Shown here: one piece after another, positions 44,798 through 58,200 of the stretch
How the letters are laid out: each line of letters starts with the position of its first letter
Position numbering within the stretch: position 1 is the first letter of the stretch
From: Diploscapter coronatus
Taxonomy: Eukaryota; Nematoda; Chromadorea; Rhabditida; Rhabditidae
Direction: 5' to 3'
Assembly (NCBI GenBank): GCA_964036155.1
Contig: OZ038422.1
Location: 52,413,201 to 52,477,200 of the forward strand
Length of the DNA stretch: 64,000 nucleotides
Program-made: the position numbers and the translations under genes
The notes under the pieces: generated by a model
The model's database searches: none
What the model was told of the DNA's origin: nothing
Seen by the model: the letters and a program-made list of their open reading frames with translations, nothing else

Positions 44798-47700
44798 TTA
44801 AGGTATGAATTTGAGTTTTTGTGAAAATATGCCAGAAATCTCATACTTATGAGTGTGTGTGCTCCTCCTGAGCAGCCTATTGCATTTGCACGCGATAGTG
44901 TCGCTGGACCCCCCCGGCTGGCGGAACTCGAATTTGATTTCCTGCGGATCCTTCTGAAATTACAACAACAACAAAATGAATCTAGGTGAAAAAATTCCTC
45001 AAAACATCGGGAATGACCCATTTGTTTGCATTGTTTTTGCTCTCAAGAAATTTACTTGAACCGCCTCAGATCAGACGAAAATTTTATACCTGTATGATGT
45101 TTTGCTTGATTTTGGTGTGGTGTGGCCCCTTGTTGACCAGCCCATTTTTGTGCTTTGTCCGTTCGTTGTATTCGCTGGTCGCTCTTAGCGATCTCTTTTG
45201 CAGGAACAACGGTCTCATTTGCATGTCGGAAAGCGCGTGACTGAAAAAGACCAAATTTAAAAATACCCATATTTATTAATTTAGAGCCAATTTGGATCTC
45301 TCATTGTCGAAAAATAGCATGACAGCAAAAAATCAATTAAAAAACGATTTTTGCGAAAAGTGTTTGTGGAGAAGAAATCCAAATTTGCCATTTCTTGTGG
45401 ATAAGCTGAGGTTATGGATTAGTTGTCTATGTTTCCTGCTAGAACGGCAACTCAGAAACCGCGCAATATCAAGACCTCAAGACATGCGAAATAGCGTATG
45501 GCTTGGGTAGAATATTGGTGGTAGGGCTTCTTTTCCTCTACACTATCTCGCATGTCGTGCGGTTTACAAATTGCCCCTAGAACTCATATTCTTGCAAATG
45601 TAATCGAAAATGTTAGGAAATTGATAAAATCTGAAGTGTGCAATAATAGGCTGGTAGAAGTGGCAGAAGTCGTGAAGAAAGCTTGCATTATAAGAAGTTT
45701 ATCCCTCCCGAAATCAGGTATGCAAATATTTCTTGTTGCAACATTGATTTTTTCTGTGATTTCATTACAACATAAAAAATTCTCTTGTGCAAGAGGATAG
45801 TTAGAAATAGGGGTAAAACTGTAGAAGTGGGTTTTTGATAAATTATGAATCATTCCAAGAAGTCTTGGGTTATAGCATTAGCAGTGCATAGGGGAGAATC
45901 GTTGCTTACGGTTACCTTGGGTAAAAGATGCCATCGAATGTTAGTACCTCTGAATTGCGCCATATTTTAGATCATTCGATCAATTATTTAGGTAAAATAT
46001 GCCACCTTTGTGGTAATGATCAAGGAATGACTATATTTTACAAAAAAAATTATCAAATGACACTGGGCTTCACATATAGTGCTCACAGGGTTATTTTTTT
46101 TTTGCAATTTTACCTGCTATTACTGTACTTGCTGCCCTGTCGCGTCAATCCGCTACTCTGGCCTTCAGAAGTCATCCTCATCGAGGCGGTCCGAGACATT
46201 GCCGTATAATTGTTGTAGTCCGATATTGAGGTGAAACAGCCATTTCTGGAACAATTTCTTTCCCTCAAGTGTAATTAATAAAAGTAGCACGGCAAAAGCG
46301 AATGAACTTATTAGCGAATTTCTAAAAACACTAATTTTGTTAACTCTTGCCGTACTACTTTTATTAATTGGCCTTTCAAGCTTATTTCGGATATTGATCT
46401 TTCATTATGGTGAAGGAGGCTAAATTCTTTCAGAATTTATGGAAGTTCTCATATTTAATTTACACAAATTATGGATGAATATTGAGTTGAATCACTTGAA
46501 TTTGATACGTGCATCGAAAGCCAAATATGTTCTATCAAGCCGGAATAAAATTTTAGAGACAGAAAATCGAAATTTCAATTTCAAAAAATTAAAAGGCCAA
46601 TTTCAATTCTTGTTTTGAATCTTACTTGAGCATAAAGAAGAGCGTTTGTCGATACTTTTCCGAAAATATGAAATAGACGATGAAAGTCGTGGCAGAATTG
46701 AATATGACCAGTAGAACGGATAAATCATTGAGCATAAACGCGATGTCCATTGTTTTCTAGAAGTTAAATTTGAATATTTAGCAAAAAATCTAAAAATTTA
46801 CCTCATCTCGGAAGAACTTCGGAAAGATGCTCTCCCAAATGTTGAGCACGAAGTTCAGAGTGTTGCAGAGGACGAATATCAAAGTCACAATGAGTAGCAT
46901 GACTGTTGTGGACTGCTCACGTTGTTGCTGAATTTTGGAATCTTTTCAAAGAAGTTTTCTGCTCCAGATGAACTGGATTATCATTGATGTCTAACTTGGA
47001 TAAATTCGGAGTTTAATAAATCGATTCTTTTAGCTTTATACTGTCTTATTTGAGCAGTAATCTAAGTTTTTAGTATATGATAATGGATGAAATATCATTT
47101 CGATGTCAATAAGCTCATTTTAGACAATCCAAAACTGATTAACATAAGAAAATTGATTAAAGTAAAAAATCCAACTTGTCGTGTCATTGTCTGTCGCATC
47201 CTCCTTCCCTGCCACATAACGATAATCACATGCGCGTTCATAACGGCCATTAGAGTGAATGGAATCAGAAAGTGAGTCAAGATGAAAAGAATCGTATAAT
47301 AGCCAATATAATACACCCTACAAAAATTCTATATTAAAAAACCAATCAAATTCCAACCTATGGGCTTCAGGATCCCGTAAATTCTTCTCGTATAGCGTGC
47401 GATTACCGGCGGAGACCATCTTATACTCGAAAAATCGGACGAAATTATAGACACAGGCACATAGGAATATCACAAGTAGAGCTATTCGCGATTTTCGAGC
47501 TGTGCACCAGACTCGAACCTTAATTTTTAAGCAATCAGATTTAAGTGTAGGACTGGATGGAATTTCTGCTTCGATCATGAAAAAACGAAATTTTATGGAA
47601 GTGATATGAGAATCATGGCTGAGACCACAACCTTTGTAGAAAGTTGAAATCGGAACGATTTCTAATTTTTGACGTAAAATCTCAACATAGATGCAACTTT

Positions 47701-49155
47701 AAAAAAAAAAATCAGAATTTACCTGTAATGGTTTACAAACGGCAATCCACCGTTCTATAGTGATCATCATCACAGTGAACACTGAGCAAGTTTGCATGAT
47801 CAAATTCACTGGATAGACAAAGTTCAAAGAGTATGCGAAAAATTCTATATAACTATCGTCATCTTTCCTAAAATGTTCTTATTTTAATCATTTTTGATTT
47901 AGTTGCGTGTAAAATGAAAATATTTCTTTTGCGCTCTTATTTTATCTTCTAGTTTCCGGTTCCTCTTATGGAAATCCCCCAAGTTTATTATCAAAAGGGG
48001 TAATCCTTGGAGCTTGGCATAAATAAATTATTCCTTGGCAATCTGGTGATTTTGATAAATTTAAAATCTGGACATTTTCCTAGAATATTTGATCATTTTT
48101 ATCAAGACGTTGCGTGCAATTTTGAAAACAAAATTTAGATGGTCCCTTGCCTAATTTGTGCATGAAATTTCTGAGTTTTAAAATTCGTATCATGAGTGAT
48201 AAATTATGCTAGATTTAATGATCAAATCTCAAAACGTGGCTCATTTTTACTGTGAATCGCACTCATTTTATACTAAATTGGTCGAAAAATATCCATTGTA
48301 AATGACCGATAACTTGAGACGAAATAAATAAACGTTTCTTTCTCCTCCTTCTTTGAGCCTTGGAAAGCGCGTGTTGACGATATTCGTTCATTTGGCAATT
48401 CTTTTTATTTTCTTTCGTTTCTTTGTTCCTTCATCGAATTTGATGGGATTTTTGCCATGAAAACTTGCTAATTATTTCCTCGATCGATATTGATCAAAAT
48501 TACTCGATTAATTATCGATAATTGCCTTTAAAAACGTAAAAAAAAAAAACAAAAAGAAAACAAAGAAATCGCCTAATTGAACAAATGCTAGTCTCTCGCG
48601 CATCCGAGGCTCATACGAGAGGGAGAACAGAGCACGCTACTTTTATCTCGTCTCAAGTTATCGACCATTTACACTATTATCATCACGTTATCTCTGTACC
48701 CCTTTGTACGTGCAATAATTTCAATGGGTAGATGGTTATGAAATACGAACGATGGTAACAGTTGAAAACTGACTCACCAAATATTCAAGTTTGGTATGAC
48801 AAACGTCGGCAAACTAAGAATCAGCAGCGAAAAATCGATAATTGATAGACCACATAAAAGTACGTTTACCTAAACAAATAAAATTCAAGCGTATTTTGCA
48901 AATTTCAACTTACCGACGATGCCCGCATGTGTGGCCTACTGAATATAAGGAATGAGAGAGCGTTTCCGAAACAGCCTAAATTGAATTAAATTGTTTTTTT
49001 TCTAATTAAGAGCCATAAATATTTTGTTGAGCATTTCCTTACAAATCTTCAAGTTATTCCTTCAAAATCACGAACATTTGGGGATTTTCGTGATTCAACT
49101 TACCCACGATAACGATGGCGAGCGTGGCGCAGGCCATGCGCTGTTGACTATCCAT
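44798..49155 (-). CDS. FMRFamide-type neuropeptide GPCR
   Basis: Eleven exons give 449 residues: 49155-49104, 48975-48914, 48869-48778, 47867-47723, 47518-47358, 47317-47176, 46927-46802, 46756-46626, 46245-46114, 45240-45090, 44953-44798. It is a rhodopsin-class receptor. Helix 1 contains GCFGNALSFLIF. Helix 2 is LLCGLSIIDFSLLILSLP. The end of helix 3 reads MITIERWIAVCKPLQ (ERW in place of DRY). Helix 6 is LLIVTLIFVLCNTLNFVLN. Helix 7 reads FNSATTFIVYFIFSEKYRQTLF, the NxxTxxxxY variant of NPxxY typical of nematode FMRFamide receptors. A Ser/Arg-rich tail follows. The extracellular N terminus in this model is only about 8 residues. The frame is open upstream to the acceptor (RPFGAK precedes the Met), so further 5' exons may lie in the region beyond 49.2 kb. 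Introns hold family B and C repeats. Confidence 0.85.
45454..45565. repeat. family C element, copy 2
   Basis: GAAACCGCGC and GACATGCGAAATAGCGTA at the left, with complements TACACTATCTCGCATGTC and GTGCGGTTT at the right. It is a diverged copy of the serpin-intron element at 24913. It lies in an intron of the GPCR. Confidence 0.7.
46274..46368. repeat. family B element, copy 2
   Basis: ATTAATAAAAGTAGCACGGC at the left and GCCGTACTACTTTTATTAAT at the right form 20-bp TIRs with one mismatch around about 50 bp. It is related to 23826-24016. It lies in an intron of the GPCR. Confidence 0.8.
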
Positions 49156-49594
49156 TTTCGCCCCAAACGGTCTCTAAAATTGCATATTTCGTGAAAAATA
49201 GCCGAAACAAACTTCGAATATCAAGATTCTTGCGAAAAGAATGCGGTATCAATATTTACATCGGATCATAATGAGCTAGAATCACACATCAAATTAGGGA
49301 ATCAGGCTAGAAATTTAAGGCTCACTTATCACATGGAGGAGAGCGAATAATTTCATGAAGAGAGAAATTTGAAGATATTAAAACTGGGCCTAATTCTCGC
49401 TAAATGTTCATAGACCGAAGCAAGTTTATCTTCATTCGATATTTTAATTTTTAAAAAAAGTTTTATGAATAGATTGCACGTGACAATGAGAAATTTGGGT
49501 AAACTACATAAAACTGTTCAATCTCACCTATTTCACCTATGATGATAGGAGATTTATTGCTTAAAATATGCATGAAAACTGGTAGAACGAAATT

Positions 49595-50117
49595 ATGTAC
49601 ATTTTCATGAGTTCATATCGAATTTTACCTACTTTGGGGGGCAAAAGTACATTAGTTTTGAAGGAACCTCGAATTTTTAGGAAGGATGAAATACCAAAGA
49701 GTATGGATAGTCAGGCTGAAAGAGATGAAGATTTCATACTTTCAGACTATTGTAAGCCAAATATGAAGAACTTCTATCCATGGTTAATTTCGGGGTGAGT
49801 TCAGTCTAAATTCAGAAATAATGGGGTTTTAAAGGGGACCAAATGAGTTTTATAGAATTCCAGTTTTAGCCCGAGCAATTCATTATATTCGAATCCATAC
49901 ATCACCCGTCAATTTGGCTCAGTTTTTATGCGTTCATTTTATGTTTTATTTGAGCTAATTTGATTGTGTTTGTTTCGGCAAAAACAGGCAATATCTAAAT
50001 GTGTGGCACCGTTTAAATGCAGCAAACATAAAATGTTTTCGAGTGGAATTTGAGAAAAAAGAATTGCATGTGATATTTAAAATAAGCGTGAAATTGCGTA
50101 TAGCGTTGGCGAATTAG
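49595..50117 (+). CDS. possible small two-exon protein
   Basis: An open frame from ATG 49595 ends at a good donor (TCGGG|GTGAGT, exon end 49794). It joins in phase to 49988-50117 behind AAAAACAG, giving about 110 residues ending in TAG. Parts look coding: KEPRIFRKDEIPKSMDSQAE, CKPNMKNFYPWLIS, QYLNVWHRLNAANIKCFRVE. No signal peptide, domain or known family. If real, it is divergent from the GPCR gene and could share its promoter region. Confidence 0.35.
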
Positions 50118-51128
50118 TCGTAAAAATATCGTAAAAACGCGCAAATTATGCCATAATTAGATGACCAAAGATGATACATAATTCCCGGGGAATAAGTCAA
50201 CTAGAAGATTATGAGGATTTGTACAAATTTAATAATCATCTTCAAGATTATTGGACACTTGATAGCTCTAGTAAAAGTTTCATTATATTCAGAATGAGGA
50301 ATAAGATTTTATAATTATGTCAAAAATTTTGAATTAAAAAAATACGAGGATATGAAAATGATTATCATAAAAATTAGTCGAGTTTTGTGGTTTCACTCTC
50401 CCACAATTTCAAAATGATACATGTTTTTTCGTCAAAATATCTCGTTTCCGCTCACTTCTGGTCTGGGCTAGAGACCTAGAGCGGTCTTCTAGTCAGGCTT
50501 GAGAGCATACACGATATCTAAGCATCAAACTCATATTACAAGTCTATGCCGGCGAAAAAATTAACCGAAATGTCTCGCGATGAAGAAATTACATAATTTG
50601 TTTTTTTTTTTTTTTTTATATTTCAAAGCCAAACACTGAGAGAATGATGTTGCAAAATTTATTAGGTAGAATATTAACTTGGGCGCATGAAGTTCCAAAA
50701 ACCGAAATTTCAGATATTGAAATGAAAAATGGAAAAGTTGGATAATTCTTTGCAAAAGTGTAGCTTATCAAAAGTTAAACAGAAATTTGAAAATTTGCTT
50801 AAAATTGAAAAGATGATATTCCTGTACAAAAATTGAACTTATCAAAGAGTTAAAATTGAAATTTATACCATTCTTCCCGGCAACGTTGCATGAATCATTT
50901 CATTTTCATGAAATTTGGAATAAAAGAAATGGAACAAAAAGTGTGAAGAAAAATTGTTCAAGTCTGGACTCATTTCCATTTCAAAGGTTCAATTTCGGAA
51001 ATTTTCACGGAAAAGCGTGATGAGCAATGTTTTTCCCGAATTTTTATGTCTAATTTAGGAGAAAGCTGCTTCTTTCGTTGAAATCAGGCGAAACTGCGTG
51101 GGAATCGCAATAAATGTCTCCGTTTGGA

Positions 51129-51240
51129 TGGTCGGGTAGCCGAATGGCTAGATGACAGGTTTCGAATGTTTGAGAGAAGTCAAGAAGTCTGTCAGAAAGA
51201 TGTTCTCGAGCTCAAGTTAGGGATTGGGACGTAGGTGATG
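51129..51240 (+). repeat. tRNA-like / SINE-head sequence
   Basis: GTCGGGTAGCCGAATGGCTAGATGAC matches the 5' half of a long-arm (Leu/Ser type) tRNA with a good A box, TAGCCGAATGG. A possible B box (CGAGCTCAAG) lies about 75 bp further on. The acceptor stem does not close, so it is a decayed tRNA or SINE head, not a working tRNA. Confidence 0.4.
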
Positions 51241-51659
51241 AATTATTCGTTTGCAACAAAATTGAACATCATATGAAGATGTTTGCAGAATTCGATAAGT
51301 GCGCATGTGATAAGATGAAACTCTAAATTTTTCATGGATATAAAATCAGTGACTTTGAAGTTCCAAGAATCATTTGAAAATTTTAAAAACATGATAAAAT
51401 TGTATATTCTCTAGAAAAAGTTCAGAGCTCTAACCTTCCCTACTAAAAAGTTTAGTCCCACTTTCCCAGAAAGAACAATAGCGACCTTTAAGCATGATCT
51501 CGAAAATGTTCTCGTTTCTCATGCTCACATGATCTTTGCGAGAAAAAACTCTGGGTGAATTATGCCTATTCGCTCAGACGGTTCGAAATGGGGCGCAATT
51601 TGTGCGAGCGATGGAAAATAACGGATTGATGAACAAATAATGGGGACGTTGTCAGGGCT

Positions 51660-52290
51660 GGGAACGGATGCTGAAAGATAGGCTGTAAGACAGAGGCGGA
51701 AAGGAGTAAGGAATTGAGCTTGAAAGAAGAGTAAAGAGGAGAACGGAAGCGAGAAATCCAGAGCTTGAAATGGGCCTCGAGAGCTGAAATTATGAACCTA
51801 CCTACTTAGATTAGGTCTGGGGAATATCTATTCAGTGAGCAGGGGTGTCCATGGTATAGTACAAGTGCGAAATTTGTTTTACCTATGCAAAGAGCCAGGT
51901 AAACAAGTACGGAAAATTTATATATATGTACATTGCTGGAAAAAGTAAGAAGTAGGAAATTTTTAAATCTATTGCTGGTACAAGTACGATTTTTCAATAC
52001 GGGTTAACAGCCCTGTTATGGATGACACAATTTAAAAAATAAGAAGAAAAATGCAAGCTTTTGAAAAAAAAATAAGGAAAAAAGTGAAGAAAATAAAGGC
52101 AACTTCAAGAAGTTCAATGCATGAAATAGACCTTTAGCTGAAAAATAAGAATTCCTACTCCAGATTAGGTCGGGAAAAATACCTGTCGGCAGATGGATGA
52201 CACAATCCAAAGCAGACGAAGTAAGGAAATGAGCTTGAAAGGAAGTAAAGTGAGGGCGGAAAAGAGGAACGGAAGTGAGAAATCCAGAGC
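51660..52290. repeat. direct duplication with hAT-like insertion
   Basis: Blocks around GAGCTTGAAAGAAGAGTAAAG with GAAATCCAGAGC (51716-51765), and around AGATTAGGTCTGGGGAATA (51808), recur near 52230-52290 and 52160 with changes. The segment between carries CAGGGGTGTCC (51840) and a CAGCCCTG end (52008-52015), an hAT-like TIR pair without a clear target duplication. Confidence 0.5.
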
Positions 52291-55200
52291 CTCAGCTGCA
52301 AAGTGGAATGAGAAAAACGAGACTCCACAAATCAGTGCTGATTCTCAGAGGGGTACCTGTCTGGTGACGACGACAAGGTACAAAGCAGAAGTAGAATGAA
52401 AAAAAAAGAAATACGAAAATCCTAAATTTGATTCAAAATGAAAAATACATCGAATTTGAAGACCAAATCATTGCAGTTTTACGGAACTTTCTTGATGATA
52501 ACGAAAGAATAAGGGAAAAGTGAGGAAAAACTACAGGGTGCGAACAAATTATGTAGGCACTTATTACTTGCTGCCAGATGCGTATAATCTGGCACCAACT
52601 ATCCCAAATAGTCTTTTTTATAGAATCTTTGGAGCTAACAGATCATAAATTCATAAGAAAATTTTTGTAGTTGTGAAGTATGAATTTTTTGGGGGCCATG
52701 AAATACGATTGTTAAGGGTCCATAAGACATGCTGTATAGCTGGGGCGAAAAAAATCAAATATGGGCATATAATAAGCAAAATTAAAAATTCGTTCATCCC
52801 TAAGATAGCTTGATTCACCAAGCATAACATACTATTTTTCAAAAACTTTTCTCAGTTTATAAAAATATTTTCTAAAGAAAGTTTTAGCGTAACTATATCA
52901 CATAATGCTAAAATCAATGTACAGGTTATCCCAAGTTATCTGAAATTATAGTTCGCTAGTAATTAGCACACGAATAAGTGTCTCCATAATTATTCCGCGC
53001 CCTGTAAATAAGAGCGGAAGTGAAAATTTCGCTGAGCTTTCAAAGTGAAAGAAAATGAACTTCGAACAAAAATCTCCTCTAGGATTCATTTCATTAGGGA
53101 ATACCTTTCGCATGTTCACATGATGACATGTCGCTTTTTCGACTTTTTGTGAACACTTTTACATTTCGCTGCCCTTTTGGAGATGATAAACACAGGTATA
53201 AAGTGAAATTTTGTGGTTATTCTTGCGCATTCGCTTCTGCTACTATTTCTATTAAAATTCTAAAAATATAGCAATATCTAATAAAAAAACATGTGGAAAG
53301 TCTTTTCACCCTATCCAACTACAAAATACACCTTTAAATCGCTATTTTCAAAAACTGAATAACACTTCTCAAAGTTATGTAAAAATTGCATTGCAGACTC
53401 ATTTTGTCCTCAAATGTCCACCTATCTTACGCTTTCAACGATGGAAATAAGCTCTAAAAATCTCTAATAGGCAATAATGTCATAATAATGATGCTCCTTG
53501 AAAATGCCATCTCATTGCTAACTTTGCCAGCCTCTTTTAGGGATAAATGAACGAATCTGTACTAGGTTTGCAGCGAAAACACCGGATACAACGCTGCAAA
53601 AGTCTCGAAAATTCGCGTGTGTCGAGGGATCCTTAGCTCTCGTTTTCTCGTTAGCCATTCGTTAGGGAAGCTGACATGAAACTAGAGCAAAGTAAGACGA
53701 TCACAGATATTCGAGTAGATTTGCAAAAATATGCATAAAGAATAAGGAAGTCTGTTCCAAATTAACTCTAGAAACTTCGTACGTTTATTTTGAAGTTGAA
53801 GTGAAGTTTCTTTAAACTTCATGGGAAAGAGAAACTAGAAAGTCAGGTCCAAATATAAGAAACCTATGAGATTTCTTATGAGATTTTATGGAGCAGAATA
53901 AATTTTTGAACATAAGGAAATCGAAAGAGATCCTCGACTAATTTTGAAAGAATAAACTTTGATAAACAATGATAAACTTCATTTATCTGCAGCTGACTCA
54001 ACGCATTTTTGCATTTCCTAGACAAAACTCAAAACTCAAGTGGAAAAATTTGTAAGCCTGTTGATTCAATTAAACTCACAACAACTCTTCACTTACACTT
54101 ACTTACGACAATTTAGTAAAAACGAATATCGATACTAAAGTTTAGTAAGGAAAAAGATAAACTTCTATGAAAAAGTCAAAAACTCGTCCTTTTTCCTCAT
54201 AAAATTTGCATTGACATGTAATCCAAATTTTCGTATTTCCTTCAGAAAATTTTTTAAAATCCATTTCTCAAAATTTCTACAAACCTATCGCAAAACCTAC
54301 TTTCATTCCCAGAACCAACTAATAATTTCGGTCATCCTAACCTTCTGCCTTGATTTCACTCATTACTCATGCTCATTTCCGCTAGGGTTGCCTAGTTTTT
54401 GAGTCCGCGCTCATCAGGAGCATAAAAAGGCGGAAATTTTAGGGGAAGCAACGCCTTTAATAATGCAATAAGTTGGAAAATATGTGAATTTCGGATGAAA
54501 CCTCGAAGTCTCAAAAGTTTGACTAGACAGAAGGCCTGGAACGCGATGTTTGAGTCAACCAGGAGGAGGACGTCAAGGGCAAAAAGTCGGAATAGGGTGA
54601 GAAAGTGAGAAATTAATGAATAAAGCCTATCTAGAACCCGGAAGATTTGGCAAATTCGCCCCCACTACGAAATGTTCATTACGGGAAAAGAACCTTTCAG
54701 GACCCTGTTAATTTGCACTCGAATAGTTCAAATGAATAATTTAATTTGAAAAAATCTCTCCCTAAAAGTTTTGATCTAAATTTGAGCCAAAAACTGCGAT
54801 TTCAGACGATGCTTAGCAACTACTAATTCCCCAATCTCAAAATGTTTGAAATCATCGTTTTAAATTGCGTACTATGAAAATTTCATTAAATAGTTTATGC
54901 TTTTCGAAAGCACATCCACTTTCATACAAATTAACTACAATATTCCAGGTTTAATGTGAATGATTTCTCCAAGAATCTCCATAATCCTTTCTCGTGGAAT
55001 TCTTTACCAAACTAAATTTTTCCTAAAGAAACTTCTCGGATTAAAAAATCGAGCTGCTTAACGAGTAGTTCCTTAACTTGACATTTCTCAATTTAGCCTA
55101 AGTTTCGAAACTCAAAAATGAAAATCCCTAGAATTTTGCGCACAAACGGGAGTGCAGCATAATAAATTAGGCAAAAACTATGACTAACGACGCGCGTTAC

Positions 55201-58200
55201 ATGTTACATGATTACAAAAGGACGTTGCGAAATTTGAAAATAAACAAAGCTTAGCGTCAAATGTCAAAATTGCGCAAGCAAGACATGATTCAAAAACGCT
55301 GTCTAGATAAATTATGACTTGCCAGAGATAAATAACAACAAATCCCCGGGAACAGATCTAAGAAATTGAAAATTTTTAGCCTTCAAGAAAAATGATGACA
55401 AGTGAGAAAATAAAAACACCTTGAAAATTCAAAAGTCTAGGTAAATCAAAACTTAACAACACATAAATAATAGCAAATCCGAGTACGAGGTTAGGAAGAA
55501 GATAAAACGTCTCAGTTTTTAAGAAAAAATGGCAATGAACGAAACCATCGAAAGGTCAAAGAATCTCGACAATTCGAGAATTTATAAAAAAAAAAAATAA
55601 TAAATAACACGAATCCGAATACAAAGATGTTTCAGCTAAGAATAATTATTATGAAACGTGATTAAGATTTCAACAAAAAACTGAATAAGTTCAAATTTAA
55701 CGAAAATAGACAACAACAAATCATGGAGAATGGAGCAAGATAAAAATGTTTCGCTTTTCAAAAATTCCGTTAAATGAGGCAAAACCGAAACGTGTTTACG
55801 ATTTTGTCGGGAAAATTTCGTGAATTTGATTGGCAAGCGGAAAACCAAGCTGAGAAATTTCGCAAATTTACATTGAATCCGAGTGGTTGATGACGAGCTT
55901 CGGAACCAAGAAAAATGGGAAAACCTAATGCTGCACAGATTTGCCCCGGTTAAGTTTGTCCATGCTCAAAGCTCGAAATTCTAAGCTCCGGACCACAGCA
56001 TTTTTCGCCTCGGTTATTTCAAATCCTCGAAATTTTTCGACCTATTTTAAAATCCTAACCATTTTTGAATCACAAATTTCAAAAGCCGGAATATTCATCC
56101 ATAATCTAATCTAGAAACAGCGCATTTGCCGGTAAATGGGATAATTCATGAAAGTCGAACTAAGGACGGATATTATAAGGAAGAACACTGAATAATTGGG
56201 AAACACCATCTTGGCCGGAGTAAAAAATAGCCCATGAAGTTTCCGATTTCAGCTTAATGAAAACATAGTAGAGGTATCAAAACTCATAAAACCATTAATA
56301 AAATGCCATTAATGAAATTTCGTGCTATTATCTAAATGAAATAATGAGAGCGTCTACTTTTGTTTCAAAAATAAATAATTAATTGTGTCCCGTGAAGGCG
56401 GAAAAATAAATTTCTGCAAAAAATATCCTCGAGTTCATGAAAATTTTTAAATTTCGAAGAAAACCTGAATCATGTTATTAAATGTAAAAAATGGTCAAAT
56501 TTGAAAAAAAAAAACACCAATTTCTTTCTATTTAAATTTAGGTATGTCTAAAATAAGAGAAAAATGTATTAAGTCCAAAAATTGTTAATTTGCTTAGATT
56601 CTGCTTCATAAATGTATACAAATTCCTATAAATTAAACAAGATATTTCAGTCGGTCAAATATAAATTATAAATTTTAGCTCTAATTCCTTAATAAAGCTG
56701 GGGTCGCGGTCGAATAATAAACATTCAAAAAGCGCCCAGTTGTTTTTTCGCTTGTTACACTCAACTCACAAAGAGAATGAGACAATCAGAGATATGCCGT
56801 GCAATAATAACTCCATCCACTCTTTGAGCAGTTCAAATATTATCATTGGATAATATGACCACTTACATCAAAAGAGCGAAGAATGCTTTACTCCCGTTCG
56901 AAGAATTTAACGTCACAAAGGATATTTGATAGCTTATCGCATGAAGAATAACTTCATTGCATTTTTGAATTGAAGCAGAAAAGAAAATTATGAGAACATT
57001 GAATGAGCAATATGGCAATAAATCTGAAGATATTGAGAGATTGATTATTTTTGAAAGACTATTTTAGTATACATGAAAGTTATAGCATTTGTTCAATACA
57101 GTAAAATGTGAGCGCTTGACTCCAAACCATTTTGTTTGTTGAGACGTTGTGGAATTAACACAAATGAACAACGCAAATTGGATGCGGGTCGGAAATTTTC
57201 GATCCCAACAAAAATATCCCCGAAAAAGAAAAAGACCCTAAGGAGTCAAGGCATTAGCAGCATTTTGAGAATTCCGTCGAAAATTAGACGCGAAAACGAT
57301 GAGAAACATAAAAATGAAGGAAAAAGACGGGTCAAATGAGTCGATGAAGCCAGACGAAATTCACTCATTAACGGACTTCCGTTCTTTTTTTTAATTTAAA
57401 ATTTCTTTGTAAATAATATCAAAGCTTCAAAAATCTGATGGCTTAGTCAAAAATGTCGAAATGGTTTAAAATTGATCAATCTGATCAAACAAACTATGGC
57501 GTTCGTTTCGAAATGTGAAAAGTGACTATTTTCACAAATTTGTGGCTTGTTCACGAAATTTCAAAGTAAAATAGATAAATCGATTTATGCAAATTTTTAT
57601 GGCAAAACAATTTGAAATAGCCTAGAATAATGCACTTAAATGCTAATGGCCCATAAGTCATTGCATTTCGACGTATTATTGCTACTGCCTCCTATCCGCT
57701 CATCTCGCATCTTTCATCATCGCATTTGCTGCTTCTTCGTCTTTATCGTTCTCTCGTTCATATTTTCTATCCGGTCTGGATCCCACGTTGCTCTTGAATT
57801 ACTTTCTGGCAAATTGATTTACTTTTTCTTTTTCGGTATTTTATTAGTTTCCAACATGGATGAATTTTACAAATGAGCAATAGGTAAGCTGGCAGTCTTT
57901 ACAAGAAGCCTTCATTTTTCATTATCAAAACTAGTTATCTTTAAAAAGTTTATGAACCTTATAAGATTTTTTCTCTCGAATGATACGACATTAGCCCCTA
58001 GCGAAAATGTGGTTCCGCGTGCACCGGTCTTGGTCTGAAAGAATGACAAAAAATAAAAAAAAAAAAAAACACCGAGAGCTCGCCCATAAAAAAGAAAATC
58101 TCAATCTGTTCTGGGAGCGTGCTGATTAACTGGAAAAAAAACGATGGAAAATGCAAAGTCCATTGAAATGCGATCCTCCCAATTCTCAAAGAGAACGGCT

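Noticed and set aside
51129..51240. Functional Leu/Ser tRNA
   Set aside because: Good 5' half only; acceptor stem and T-arm do not pair.
53600..53760. Minus-strand frame starting MANEKTRAKD as a missing 5' exon of the GPCR
   Set aside because: A donor is possible, but there are no cysteines or glycosylation sites as expected for the extracellular start, and no acceptor or leader evidence.
57136..57339. 67-codon Lys/Arg-rich frame
   Set aside because: Composition reflects A-rich DNA; no splice context or domain.
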